Origin: Bacillota bacterium
GTDB lineage: Bacteria; Bacillota; UBA4882; UBA8346
Assembly (NCBI GenBank): GCA_023426245.1
Contig: JAFABB010000030.1
Span: forward strand, 186,001 to 250,000
Length of the DNA: 64,000 nt
Direction: 5' to 3'
A program made the position numbers and the translations under genes. Positions 36,150 to 43,864 of the stretch are shown here, piece by piece; positions within the stretch are counted from its first letter, which is position 1; each line of letters begins with the position of its first letter. The notes beneath the pieces were generated by a model. It was not told the origin of the DNA. It saw only the letters and a list, made by a program, of their open reading frames with translations, and made no database searches.

Positions 36150-36195
36150 TGGTGCGCCAGGAGGGGCTCGAACCCCCGACCTACAGATTCGAAGT
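36150..36195 (-). repeat. tRNA-Arg 3' fragment: left attachment site of the prophage
   Basis: Minus strand gives CTTCGAA (anticodon loop, TCG = Arg), a variable loop, an intact T-arm (GGGGG TTCGAGC CCCTC) and CTGGCGC-A-CCA. The 5' half of a tRNA is absent, so this is the 46-base att core left by integration into a tRNA-Arg gene. The complete gene should lie at the other prophage end, past 64000. Confidence 0.8.
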
Positions 36196-36316
36196 TTGGA
36201 AACCCGCGTCCTTATTCAGTTCTATTTTTACTTATATGTTTATTTCATGCTACTTTGCATCATTTTATTAATACCCATTTCCTTAAAAAATCCTATTAAA
36301 ATCTAACTTTCCCTAA

Positions 36317-36342
36317 AAAATTATGACAAAAATTATGACAAA
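36317..36342. repeat. Direct repeat near the attachment site
   Basis: AAAATTATGACAAA occurs twice, 12 bases apart, 120 bases inside the prophage. Position and spacing suit integrase arm-type sites, but this is unproven. Confidence 0.4.
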
Positions 36343-36352
36343 ATTTTTAAGC

Positions 36353-36376
36353 AAAAAAGCCGCCCAATCGGACGGC
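36353..36376 (-). terminator. Terminator at the prophage left end
   Basis: Minus strand GCCGTCC-GATT-GGGCGGC followed by TTTTTT. Confidence 0.85.
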
Positions 36377-36383
36377 CTAAAAA

Positions 36384-36518
36384 TTATTTAACTATGTATA
36401 AATACCTTTCTTGCTTTTTCTTTTCTATTTCTCGCTTTTCAGAAGTTAAAGCCATTAAACGGAGTGTAATCTGATCAATTTCCCAATTAATTCTTTCGAT
36501 GTCATCGATTTTTGCCAT
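36384..36518 (-). CDS. Small coiled-coil protein, 44 residues
   Basis: ATG at 36518; GGAGG lies 17 bases upstream, rather far. The sequence is one amphipathic charged helix (ERINWEIDQITLRLMALTSEK then REIEKKKQE) and is followed by a terminator. Not recognised; size and helix pattern recall Spo0E-like or phage accessory proteins without their signatures. Confidence 0.55.
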   Translation of the reverse strand: MAKIDDIERINWEIDQITLRLMALTSEKREIEKKKQERYLYIVK

Positions 36519-36610
36519 GCTTATCACTTTAAAGACCTCCTTGTTAGATTATTTATCAAACTCTTATTTGACAAAAGGAGGCTTATTATACTATACTTTA
36601 TTTAGAACTA

Positions 36611-36700
36611 TTAGTAGTAATAGTATACTAAGCCTCTAAGAAAAACTCCTGTTACAGCAGGTGTTTTTCTTTTTCTATGTTTATCCATCCATTTTAGCAC
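36611..36700 (-). CDS. Possible 29-residue basic peptide with very strong ribosome site
   Basis: GTG at 36700 overlaps the end of AGAAAGGAGGTG; an ATG four codons on is an alternative. The peptide is basic then hydrophobic (KHRKRKTPAVTGVFLRGLVY). The same 12-base leader word precedes the peptide gene at 40805. The frame spans a bidirectional hairpin (36641-36672), so coding is uncertain. Confidence 0.3.
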   Translation of the reverse strand: MLKWMDKHRKRKTPAVTGVFLRGLVYYYY

Positions 36701-37287
36701 CTCCTTTCTGTGTAATAAATCTAAGTCTATCACCACTTATATCAAAGTACAAAGCAATATAAGTAACTTAGTGGGATAAAACTAAAAAATTTACGAACAT
36801 ATGTTCGATAGTTTTTATTTTACCCCTCCCAAAAATTTATGTTAAGTCTTGATCTTTTCTAAATTATAGTTTTCTATCGATTTTTAAACGAAATATTGGA
36901 TTTCTATTTCGAATTAATTATAAATCATGAATTGCATAAAGTACACCGTGTCAAATGTCGCGACAAGCTCCTTTTCAAGTACTATATCATAAAATATAAA
37001 TTTATAATGGTAGACTTTCTACGATTTAATTAATCAGAATTTGGTTCCAAGTTGATAAATCAATATTAGCATCAAAACTTTATTTTGCACATGTCCCAAA
37101 AAACAGGACTATACAAATACCGATTTCTCAATATATTGAGTCAACACACTGCATAAATACTATATATTGGGATTTGGTAAATTACTTCAGTACCATAAAA
37201 GTAGGACCTAAAATGATTCTATCAAAAAATAAAATCCAAGGACTAAAATATGGCCCTTTTTTGAAATCTAATTTGTTGATTTAATAT
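36701..37287. other. AT-rich intergenic, no gene seen
   Basis: No supported frame. Base composition is lower in G+C than the flanking chromosome. Confidence 0.5.
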
Positions 37288-37878
37288 TTATTGCAATCCC
37301 TTCCCCATGTCCTTGCCCTTTACTTTAATGGTAAAGCGTTGATCCTTTTGATCTATGGCGATAATATCTATATCCTCACCATCAAAAAGAGCAATTGGAA
37401 AAGAATAAATTTCAGACGGCGGAGCCCCCCAGCCGATTAAAGTTTTAGATTGTATACCCGCACTTTGATACACCGATTCACCTTTTTTGATAACCAAATT
37501 TTTGAGATTTGACGGAAATAAATGCATACTGCTATCTTTGGCATTGGTAAATACAAAAGCATAATCTTTAACATCAAATATATCTTTGAGCATTGAGTCG
37601 CTAACCGGAATAAATGCTTGTTTTTCTTGGTAATAGGCATATTGCAGCATTAAATAAGGGGTCATTAAATAAAAATGCATTGAATATAACAAAATAGGAT
37701 ATTTATACCCTAAATAATAACTAAAATAAGCTGTTGGACTGGCCTTTGCTTGCTCGATTGATTGATCATCGATCAATCGAAGAGCGGTTAAATTAGGGTT
37801 GATTTGAACCTCTTCAGCCAGGCAGGTGGTGCCAAAACATAAAATGATCATACCTAAAACAATCAATTTTTTAAGCAT
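37288..37878 (-). CDS. Exported protein of unknown function
   Basis: 196 residues with a clean signal peptide (MLKKLIVLGMIILCFGTTCLA, cleaved before EEV). The mature part has a Tyr-rich stretch (YFSYYLGYKYPILLYSMHFY) and a C-terminal strand-rich section. No family recognised. It lies at the prophage end beyond the lysis genes, the usual place for lysogeny-expressed cargo, and may act on the host envelope. Confidence 0.65.
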   Translation of the reverse strand: MLKKLIVLGMIILCFGTTCLAEEVQINPNLTALRLIDDQSIEQAKASPTAYFSYYLGYKYPILLYSMHFYLMTPYLMLQYAYYQEKQAFIPVSDSMLKDIFDVKDYAFVFTNAKDSSMHLFPSNLKNLVIKKGESVYQSAGIQSKTLIGWGAPPSEIYSFPIALFDGEDIDIIAIDQKDQRFTIKVKGKDMGKGLQ

Positions 37879-38013
37879 TTGAATGATCCTCCAAATCTTG
37901 GGTATTTATTATGTTTTCGCCCAAAGTTTGGATTTTCCTTCAAAAATACACCCTTTTCACCAGTCATCGATGATATAATTGGACTATATTTAAATAAGGA
38001 GAGTTAACATAAT

Positions 38014-38196
38014 ATGTCCGATAGCATAACTAGATTTTTCAGAGGTAGTTGCCCGATCCATCCTGAAGGCCAGACGGTTACTATTACATACAATAATAGT
38101 GAACATAAACTGGTATCAACGATTTGCCCGGGTGAAAATAAATGTACTGCAAAAACCTGCCCAGTTAAAGAATGCGTCGCTTCGTTGTATGAATAA
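38014..38196 (+). CDS. Cys-rich small protein, 60 residues
   Basis: ATG at 38014 with AAGGAG 10 bases upstream, a TATAAT box about 40 bases upstream and a terminator right after. Five Cys in SCPIHPEG, ICPGENKC, TCPVKEC suggest a metal-binding or disulfide fold. Opposite in direction to the late genes, so expressed independently, like other prophage cargo. Not recognised. Confidence 0.7.
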   Translation: MSDSITRFFRGSCPIHPEGQTVTITYNNSEHKLVSTICPGENKCTAKTCPVKECVASLYE

Positions 38197-38201
38197 AATT
38201 T

Positions 38202-38232
38202 ACCCCGGTCACTCACTGGCCGGGGTTTGTTG
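38202..38232 (+). terminator. Terminator after the Cys-rich gene
   Basis: ACCCCGG (38202-38208) pairs with CCGGGGT (38220-38226), followed by TTGTT. Confidence 0.65.
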
Positions 38233-38922
38233 CTTGCATAATGGTTCAGACACTTCGCTGCGATACTTATTCCATTCTTCTAATCGTCTATGCTTATGAT
38301 TTTCTATAAAGAATCTATAATCCTCAAGTATTTCTTTCAAATCAGGTGTTAAATAGTTTTTTTCAACCAAAAATTTTTGAATTGTCTCAGGCGATGGCAG
38401 ATTTTCTGCCCTAAAAATTTTTTCCCATTCTTTATACTCTTCATTAGTAATTCCTCTTGGGATCTGACTTCCACCACCTAAATCATAAACATAATTAGCC
38501 ATAACAGAAGGATTCCAAACCTTATTTAATATTTCTTCTTGTTCAACCTTAGAAACTCCTAAATTACTTAGCCCTTGTATAAGATTGTTTTTGGCTTCTT
38601 CTTGGCCTTTAATTGTGTAGCGCCAGGATTGTGTAATCAAAGTTAGCTGTATTTCAACAAATTTTTTACTAATGTCTTGTAGTTGTTCGATTTTAATTTG
38701 AGCCTGTTCAACAATTTCACGAGCCTTAATTAACAGTCCAGATACCCTTATTTCGGATATTTTATCAAAATTGTTAAGAAATAAAACAATTACAAAGGCA
38801 AGAAATGCTGTAACCATCACATTGTTTTTACCTATAAATCCAGAAAAAAGAGAAAAAGTTAATATCAAATACGGGAATAAACTTTTAATTACTTTGGTTA
38901 TTCTTGACTGTTTTTCTTCCAT
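38209..38922 (-). CDS. Membrane protein with coiled coil, unknown function
   Basis: 237 residues from the ATG at 38922 (GGGGTG upstream; an in-frame GTG three codons earlier is less likely). Two membrane helices (about 15-30 and 36-50), then a coiled coil (KAREIVEQAQIKIEQLQDIS) and a soluble C-terminal part with PSPETIQKFLVEKNYLTPD. Not recognised. Converges on the Cys-rich gene. Confidence 0.65.
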   Translation of the reverse strand: MEEKQSRITKVIKSLFPYLILTFSLFSGFIGKNNVMVTAFLAFVIVLFLNNFDKISEIRVSGLLIKAREIVEQAQIKIEQLQDISKKFVEIQLTLITQSWRYTIKGQEEAKNNLIQGLSNLGVSKVEQEEILNKVWNPSVMANYVYDLGGGSQIPRGITNEEYKEWEKIFRAENLPSPETIQKFLVEKNYLTPDLKEILEDYRFFIENHKHRRLEEWNKYRSEVSEPLCKQQTPASE

Positions 38923-38969
38923 AACTTTCACCCCAAAATATTATATCGGCAAATTATGGAAATTCTTTA

Positions 38970-39920
38970 TTAAAGTACCCTCACCTCCTCATTCTTCATC
39001 ATGGCTAATTCCTTCTGTTTCTTTTTATCCCGTGACCTTTTGGTTTTACAGGCATTACTATAATACTTACTTCCTACTCTCCTCGGCCTGTTACATCCAC
39101 AGATACATAGCTCATTACCATATGTAACCGGCTCCAGTGTAACATGTTCATCTGTAACGGCTGTTTCCTGTATCGCCGTAACAGGCTTAAATTTTCTGTG
39201 CTTTTTGGTTACCGCGGACGTTACGGTGTTATCCGCTACAGGTGTTTCATCATCTTCAATGTTAACTTTCCAGTATGTGAGCATAACCCCAAGGTAAATC
39301 ATGAAAACACAATACCCGAAGATAACGAGTTTTAAAATATTCTCTGTAAATCCAAAAGGTTTTAGAATATCGCCAAGGGCGGTAAATACGGTCCCTTGAG
39401 TTTCAGTAACTTCGGATTCAATAACTACAGGCGTATTTTCTAATTCATCACGTTTCGATATGGCCTCGTTTATTAGTCCTTCGATCTCAATTGCCCTTGG
39501 TCCGCGTTTATCGGTTTCGTTATTTGCTTGAGCTTGATAATACCTAATTTGGGCATTGTATTGGTCAACTTTAGCCTGCTGATTGTTTTGGGCCTGCGTA
39601 ATTGTTTGAGCTGCTTTCTCCTTAGTGCTAATCTCCATAGAGAAAAATCCTACGGCTAGTAAAATACCAATCAATATATATCCTATACAGGCAGCTTTAA
39701 GCCATCCGGCTTTAGCCCAACAGCCTTTATCTTTATATGCAAAACTGAGGCCCCAAATATATTGAGTCTCAACCTCGACGAAAATCCCAAAGACAAACAT
39801 AAAAGCCTTGGTTAGGTAGTTGTCTGAAATTTGAACCAGGCCATAAATGACTATGATACAGGTCAGCCCCATGCCCACCTGATTAATAAACTTTTTCGCT
39901 ACCTCATGGTTAACTGTCAT
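38970..39920 (-). CDS. Membrane protein with C-terminal Cys cluster
   Basis: 316 residues from the ATG at 39920 (AGGTG 6 bases upstream). Three N-terminal helices, a long coiled coil (about 110-165, Gln/Ala-rich), another membrane helix (about 200-220) and a cytoplasmic tail ending in a CICGCN...NACKTKRSRDKKK cluster that could bind zinc or nucleic acid. Not recognised. Confidence 0.65.
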   Translation of the reverse strand: MTVNHEVAKKFINQVGMGLTCIIVIYGLVQISDNYLTKAFMFVFGIFVEVETQYIWGLSFAYKDKGCWAKAGWLKAACIGYILIGILLAVGFFSMEISTKEKAAQTITQAQNNQQAKVDQYNAQIRYYQAQANNETDKRGPRAIEIEGLINEAISKRDELENTPVVIESEVTETQGTVFTALGDILKPFGFTENILKLVIFGYCVFMIYLGVMLTYWKVNIEDDETPVADNTVTSAVTKKHRKFKPVTAIQETAVTDEHVTLEPVTYGNELCICGCNRPRRVGSKYYSNACKTKRSRDKKKQKELAMMKNEEVRVL

Positions 39921-39963
39921 AATGATCACCTACTTTTTATAAAAGGCCCGGTTAGGTGCCGGG

Positions 39964-40128
39964 TTAACTTACTTTGAATTCAACATTCGAAGCTTCAAAA
40001 ACTGTGTTGGATTTTCCATCAGCTACTAAGATATATTTTCCGCTATCGAATAACACTTGGTTGATATTCCAAAAATTACAAAGATGTGTTTTAAAATTGC
40101 TGCCTCGTTCAAACACTTCAACCGTCAT
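39964..40128 (-). CDS. Small protein, 54 residues
   Basis: ATG at 40128 with GGAGG upstream. Sequence VEVFERGSNFKTHLCNFWNI then strand-rich. Probably co-transcribed with its neighbours. Not recognised. Confidence 0.6.
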   Translation of the reverse strand: MTVEVFERGSNFKTHLCNFWNINQVLFDSGKYILVADGKSNTVFEASNVEFKVS

Positions 40129-40172
40129 TTCTTTCCGCCTCCATCAGTTTAATCTAAGGACCGGATCTCCGG

Positions 40173-40475
40173 TTAAGCTGTATTTTTCAATGATTTTTCA
40201 ATTGCTTCAAGAATGCGGTTCGTCTCTCTGTTCAAGTAAATTTTTAGCCACAAACTAATAACCAAGGTAAGTTCGGTGTTCTGTTCAGATCGATAATACA
40301 GGTTATAAACAAGTGGTTTAGGATCTAAATTCATTGCTTGATAAGTTGGTAGCGCGAAACAATGATCTATTCCATATTGTGTCAACATTTCGTCTAATTT
40401 CTCGATGCTATCGTTGATTGATGGCTCTCCTTCGGTTGTTTCGTGAACTGGAATACTTATATCGTATAGTTTCAT
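40173..40475 (-). CDS. Hypothetical protein, 100 residues
   Basis: ATG at 40475 after AAAGGGAGG. Soluble, mixed alpha/beta, with acidic N-terminal half and a basic helix at the end (NRETNRILEAIEKSLKN). Part of the small-gene cluster 39964-40637. Not recognised. Confidence 0.6.
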   Translation of the reverse strand: MKLYDISIPVHETTEGEPSINDSIEKLDEMLTQYGIDHCFALPTYQAMNLDPKPLVYNLYYRSEQNTELTLVISLWLKIYLNRETNRILEAIEKSLKNTA

Positions 40476-40490
40476 TTTAGTTGCCTCCCT

Positions 40491-40637
40491 TTATCTCTTC
40501 GCTTTGATAATCGCTAATACTGCCCACACGCCCATAGGAGCCAGGGCAATCCAGTTTAAAATTGTCAGCTTAGAATAATTAAGGTCCAATAGATATAACC
40601 CAGAAACCACGATAAACAAATAATCGAATTTGTTCAT
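40491..40637 (-). CDS. Small membrane protein, 48 residues
   Basis: ATG at 40637 without a clear ribosome site. Two hydrophobic segments (YLFIVVSGLYLL and LNWIALAPMGVWAVLAII) and a basic end (KAKR). Its start overlaps the plus-strand promoter at 40633-40661. Confidence 0.45.
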   Translation of the reverse strand: MNKFDYLFIVVSGLYLLDLNYSKLTILNWIALAPMGVWAVLAIIKAKR

Positions 40638-40661
40638 ATTTTAGAGGCTTCGTGGTATAAT
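40633..40661 (+). promoter_or_regulatory. Antisense promoter facing the peptide gene
   Basis: TTCATA, 17 bases, TATAAT on the plus strand. An RNA from it would run through the 3' end of the minus-strand peptide gene at 40689-40805, as in txpA/ratA-type loci. The stem GGGGAGG/CCTCCCC at 40664-40683 lies at the predicted RNA start. Confidence 0.5.
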
Positions 40662-40688
40662 AGGGGGAGGAGTTAACCTCCCCGGTAG

Positions 40689-40805
40689 TTAGCGCTTTCG
40701 CCTCGGTGGCTTTCGGCGCTTGACGTTCTTGATTTCCTTAATCGCTTTCACTATCGCTAGTAGTGTTAGCAGGATTTCGAGAACGTCTTTTATTATACCA
40801 AGCAC
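40689..40805 (-). CDS. Hydrophobic-basic peptide, 38 residues, toxin-like
   Basis: GTG at 40805 with AAAGGAGGTG a few bases upstream, a near-perfect ribosome site. Residues 2-22 form one hydrophobic helix (LGIIKDVLEILLTLLAIV) and the rest is basic (KRRKPPRRKR). This is the shape of type I toxin or holin-like peptides. Its promoter is a full consensus (TTGACA-17-TATAAT) holding a palindrome between the boxes, and a plus-strand promoter faces its 3' end. Toxicity is inference from shape and layout. Confidence 0.6.
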   Translation of the reverse strand: MLGIIKDVLEILLTLLAIVKAIKEIKNVKRRKPPRRKR

Positions 40806-40830
40806 CTTTTCACCTCCTTTCTATGATTTA

Positions 40831-40881
40831 ATTATATCACAGTGATAACACCTTGTCAACACTTTCATAACATGGTATAAT
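40831..40881. promoter_or_regulatory. Back-to-back consensus promoters with a palindromic operator
   Basis: Minus strand: TTGACA (40854-40859), 17 bases, TATAAT (40831-40836), for the peptide gene. Plus strand: TTGTCA (40853-40858), 17 bases, TATAAT (40876-40881), for the ribbon-helix-helix gene. The two -35 boxes overlap. TATCACAGTGATA, a perfect palindrome around one base, fills 40835-40847 and so lies in the peptide promoter. Likely operator of the ribbon-helix-helix protein. Confidence 0.75.
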
Positions 40882-40898
40882 CATTTTGAGGTGAAAAG

Positions 40899-41042
40899 AT
40901 GGCGATTTCAGAAAAGAATACCCGGACTTTAATTACCATTCCGAAAAAACTTAAAGAACAGCTAGAAGAAGAGGCGGAAAAGGAAAACCGAAGTTTTAAT
41001 AACTATGTGATTACTATTCTTGAAAACAGGAATAAAAAATGA
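40899..41042 (+). CDS. Ribbon-helix-helix (Arc/CopG-type) regulator, 47 residues
   Basis: ATG at 40899, GAGGTG 5 bases upstream. NTRTLITIPKKLKEQL is a ribbon strand followed by helix 1; EKENRSFNNYVITILENR is helix 2 with the usual NRSFN turn. Such proteins bind palindromic DNA as dimers. Its promoter abuts the TATCACAGTGATA palindrome, so it probably represses the peptide promoter and perhaps its own. Its stop overlaps the next start as ATGA, so it is translated with the STAS/HATPase gene. Confidence 0.8.
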   Translation: MAISEKNTRTLITIPKKLKEQLEEEAEKENRSFNNYVITILENRNKK

Positions 41043-41974
41043 ACAAACTATTTACATTAAAAGTCCCTCCAGTTGTTCAACTTTCAAATATTACTGATTT
41101 AACTGAAATTTTCTTGCCGGTAAATGAAGCATGCAAGAAAAATCAAGATTTTGATATCGTAATAGATATGGGCGAATTAAGTTTCATTACACCAATAGGA
41201 ATAACAGCTTTAAGAGCTTATATTATGTACTTATCCCAGCACATAAACAAAAAATCCGGCCATATTATCCGACCTTGCCAAAATGTCGATAAATACTTAG
41301 ATCGAATGGATTTTTATACCTTTTTAAAAAACTTTAAAGCTTATAACACTCGAAGACTAGATTCCAGCGGCCGTTTTTTAGAAGCAATTGAAGTAAAAAC
41401 TGAAAAAATAGGATTAACAGTCACTAATCAAGTTGTAGAGTTATTAAAAAAACAATTAAAGTTAAGCAATGAATTCATATCTAGTGTACAATATACAGTA
41501 TCAGAAATAATCGATAATGTTTTTCATCACGCTAATTCTCCCATAAATGGGATAGTATGTGCTCAAGCTTATCCCAATTTACGTAGAGTAGAAATTTCAA
41601 TCGTTGATTGTGGTGATGGGTTCTATAAAAGTCTTCAAGCAAATGACCAGTTGGCTAGAAAATTTAGCACTCCTTTAGAAGCAATCAAACTAGCAATTGA
41701 GCGTAAAGTTACTGGTAGACCAAGCATAAATGCAGGAGAAGGATTATTCTTCGCAACAGAATTAATTAAGGCCAATAAAGGGAATATGGTAATATATTCA
41801 GAAGATGGGTTATTATATATTGATGATGGAGATGAACACTTTAAAACAGTTCCGTATTGGAAGGGTTCCATTGTGTCTTTAAATTTTAACCTTGATAACT
41901 TTCTGGATATTGTGAGCATATTTAATAATTATGCGCCTCCGGAAGAAGATTACCAATTCTTATTTGAATCTTAA
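41039..41974 (+). CDS. STAS-like plus HATPase (anti-sigma-type) fusion protein
   Basis: 311 residues. Residues about 1-115 look like a STAS-type fold (IVIDMGELSFITPIGITALRAY). Residues about 135-300 are a GHKL ATPase: N box SEIIDNVFHHA, G1 IVDCGDGF, G2 GEGLFFATELI. There is no His phosphoacceptor domain, so it resembles RsbW/SpoIIAB-type anti-sigma kinases rather than sensor kinases. Coupled by ATGA to the ribbon-helix-helix gene and followed by the STAS-like DUF4325 gene 10 bases on. Together they could form a partner-switch; what they switch is unknown. Confidence 0.75.
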   Translation: MNKLFTLKVPPVVQLSNITDLTEIFLPVNEACKKNQDFDIVIDMGELSFITPIGITALRAYIMYLSQHINKKSGHIIRPCQNVDKYLDRMDFYTFLKNFKAYNTRRLDSSGRFLEAIEVKTEKIGLTVTNQVVELLKKQLKLSNEFISSVQYTVSEIIDNVFHHANSPINGIVCAQAYPNLRRVEISIVDCGDGFYKSLQANDQLARKFSTPLEAIKLAIERKVTGRPSINAGEGLFFATELIKANKGNMVIYSEDGLLYIDDGDEHFKTVPYWKGSIVSLNFNLDNFLDIVSIFNNYAPPEEDYQFLFES

Positions 41975-41984
41975 GGTGGTTACT

Positions 41985-42314
41985 ATGAATAATATAAATA
42001 CCAAATCAATTTTTAAATTAAATAAATGGGGAGATTTCCTTGGTACAAGAGAACTCGGCGTTGAAATTCGGCAAGAAATTATTAATATATTAAAAATAAA
42101 TTCAAGCGTAACAATAGATTTTGAAGGCATAAATATGATTTCTCATTCATTCGCCGACGAATTTGTTGGCAAGTTAGTCGGCGAGTTAACTAGTAATATT
42201 TTTAAAGATAAAATAAGATTTTCAAAAGTTGCTCCGGAAATTGCTCCTATAATTAGATACGTCATTAATAGTCATTTAAAGCCATTTCCCAAAAAAGATA
42301 GACCCATTACATAA
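41985..42314 (+). CDS. STAS-like protein (DUF4325 type)
   Basis: 109 residues from the ATG at 41985, with AAGGTGG upstream; an earlier in-frame ATG lies inside the previous gene. VTIDFEGINMISHSFADEFVGKL is the STAS-like core seen in DUF4325 proteins, with Ser residues where anti-anti-sigma factors are phosphorylated. Last gene of the three-gene unit; probable partner and possible substrate of the HATPase protein. Confidence 0.75.
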   Translation: MNNINTKSIFKLNKWGDFLGTRELGVEIRQEIINILKINSSVTIDFEGINMISHSFADEFVGKLVGELTSNIFKDKIRFSKVAPEIAPIIRYVINSHLKPFPKKDRPIT

Positions 42315-42323
42315 ATGGGTCTA
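42299..42323. terminator. Hairpin between convergent genes
   Basis: TAGACCCA (42299-42306) pairs with TGGGTCTA (42316-42323). Separates the three-gene unit from the convergent gene. Confidence 0.55.
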
Positions 42324-42326
42324 TTC

Positions 42327-42584
42327 TCACAACCAATTATTAAATACTCTACTTAACGTCCACCTAAAATCATTTGTGTCCAAATAAATCTCGTATAGAT
42401 ACTCCTTGTCCATATCGAGGGTAAAGAATACCCGCTTCCCTTCTCTCCAATGAATCTGCCACGAAGCGGCAACTTTAAAGTCTTTATACTGTTTGTTTCT
42501 CCAAACAAATAATAAAGGAATTATCTTATCACCTTTAAATGCAGCGATTACCTTAATATAGTCGTCGTAATGGCTAATTCTCAT
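42327..42584 (-). CDS. Hypothetical protein, 85 residues
   Basis: Start taken as the ATG at 42584 (GGGGTG 6 bases upstream); the frame extends 26 codons further without a site. Strand-rich and aromatic, for example LFVWRNKQYKDFKVAASWQI. Not recognised. Confidence 0.55.
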   Translation of the reverse strand: MRISHYDDYIKVIAAFKGDKIIPLLFVWRNKQYKDFKVAASWQIHWREGKRVFFTLDMDKEYLYEIYLDTNDFRWTLSRVFNNWL

Positions 42585-42648
42585 ATTTACACCCCGAACA
42601 AACGTTTGGATTTTATTATAACACCGTCCGAGGATTTCATCCATAGTT

Positions 42649-42680
42649 AAAAACCCCACCACCTAACAAGGCAATGGGGC
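42649..42680 (-). terminator. Terminator
   Basis: Minus strand CCCCATTGCCT-TGTT-AGGTGGTGGGG (11 bp with wobble pairs) followed by TTTTT. Confidence 0.7.
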
Positions 42681-42711
42681 AATAAAGAGGATAGTTTGCT
42701 ATTATTATTCC

Positions 42712-42921
42712 TTAAAAACTATATTCTATCCCTGCTTTTACTCGCCACTCCCGATCTACTTCAACCCGCCCAAAGCCTACTAAGTTTCCCCAGATTGGAA
42801 AATCCTTTTGGACATGAGCGCCGATTCTTAACCCGTCCAAATCCGCCACCGCCTCAAGACCAACACGCCAAGTTTTTACCGGCTCCTGGCAAATGATTTC
42901 CTTGACATCATCATTAAATAA
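42712..42921 (-). pseudogene. Truncated copy of the lysis-region protein at 43922-44485
   Basis: Open frame after an in-frame stop at 42922-42924. It reads VKEIICQEPVKTWRVGLEA through GFGRVEVDREWRVKAGIEYSF, closely matching the last 65 residues of the 187-residue protein at 43922-44485 (VKTWHVGLYAG, GFGRVEIDRE, ending in Phe). The N-terminal membrane helix is missing and there is no start codon. Confidence 0.7.
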
Positions 42922-43029
42922 TCATAATTGTTTTGACCAGGAACTATCAATATTGATTAATTTTCAAAATTGGACGATAATTGATTATACCTCGGAGATA
43001 TAAAATTATCCACAAAGGAGCTGAATTTA

Positions 43030-43164
43030 ATGCCATCTAAAACAACAGGATCAGGAACATCACAAAAACCACAAATAACGAAAATACCAAGCGGGCCATC
43101 TAGACCTGTAAGAGATAGTGGATCTCAGAGTGTTAAAATCGGTCCGCCTCCTAAAAAAAGTTAA
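43030..43164 (+). CDS. Small Ser/Pro/Lys-rich protein, 44 residues
   Basis: ATG at 43030 with AAAGGAG 8 bases upstream and a promoter-like TTGATT-17-GATAAT about 60 bases before. Low-complexity sequence (PSKTTGSGTSQKPQITKIPS). Not recognised; plus strand like the other independently expressed cargo genes. Confidence 0.5.
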   Translation: MPSKTTGSGTSQKPQITKIPSGPSRPVRDSGSQSVKIGPPPKKS

Positions 43165-43165
43165 T

Positions 43166-43831
43166 TTATTGATATTCAGACCACAATTTTTTACAATAAT
43201 TTTCATAATCAGTGCGATCATAATCATTAATAATTATACATTTTTCTAGATCAACATAAGTATTCAATATTTTGGTAAATTTGCTTTCCATTTCGGGATA
43301 GTCTTTCCATGTCTCCGGGGTATTTAAAATCAATTCTTTTGTTTCATCTGTTAATGAAAAATGAATTCCAAATCCTTTCGCTATTGTTTTCCCGTCTTTA
43401 ATAATCTCTAAATAATGAGAATCTGTCCCGATCCCGAATAATTTCTCCCAACATTGATCGGTATGGATGGAAAAACGTTTTAGTACCTTTTGCCTAATCC
43501 AGTTAATGAACTTAAACCAGTACTCCTTGGTTAACCCCCCGATTATTCCAAGTATCAACGAAACAACTAACACTAGAGCGATGAAATGTATCAATATACT
43601 AATATTATCTATCTTTTTTAGCATATCGGATAAATTTTGCAATTTATATTGGCATCCAAATACTATTCCTGCAATGAATACAGTGGGGCAACTCCAAAAT
43701 ATCATCCGTGCAAGTTCCTTAAATTCTAACTTTTTATTTTTTGAAGGTGCCGTAAGCCAAGAGCAAGTTTCTGTACAGATATAACCTGGAATAATAAATA
43801 ATAAAATCATAATAATATCGCTGATTTTCAT
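43166..43831 (-). CDS. Membrane protein resembling DUF6338
   Basis: 221 residues. Three membrane helices (about 5-22, 45-62, 80-102), with an N-terminal IIMILLFIIPGYI segment, then a soluble domain with DGKTIAKGFGIHFSLTDETKELI. The layout recalls DUF6338 membrane proteins. Function unknown; outside the late operon, beyond its terminator. Confidence 0.6.
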   Translation of the reverse strand: MKISDIIMILLFIIPGYICTETCSWLTAPSKNKKLEFKELARMIFWSCPTVFIAGIVFGCQYKLQNLSDMLKKIDNISILIHFIALVLVVSLILGIIGGLTKEYWFKFINWIRQKVLKRFSIHTDQCWEKLFGIGTDSHYLEIIKDGKTIAKGFGIHFSLTDETKELILNTPETWKDYPEMESKFTKILNTYVDLEKCIIINDYDRTDYENYCKKLWSEYQ

Positions 43832-43864
43832 AATATCACCTCGTTAATTATAAATTACGAGATA

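Noticed and set aside
36150..36195. Complete tRNA gene
   Set aside because: Only the 3' half is present; no D-arm or 5' acceptor strand can be found beside it.
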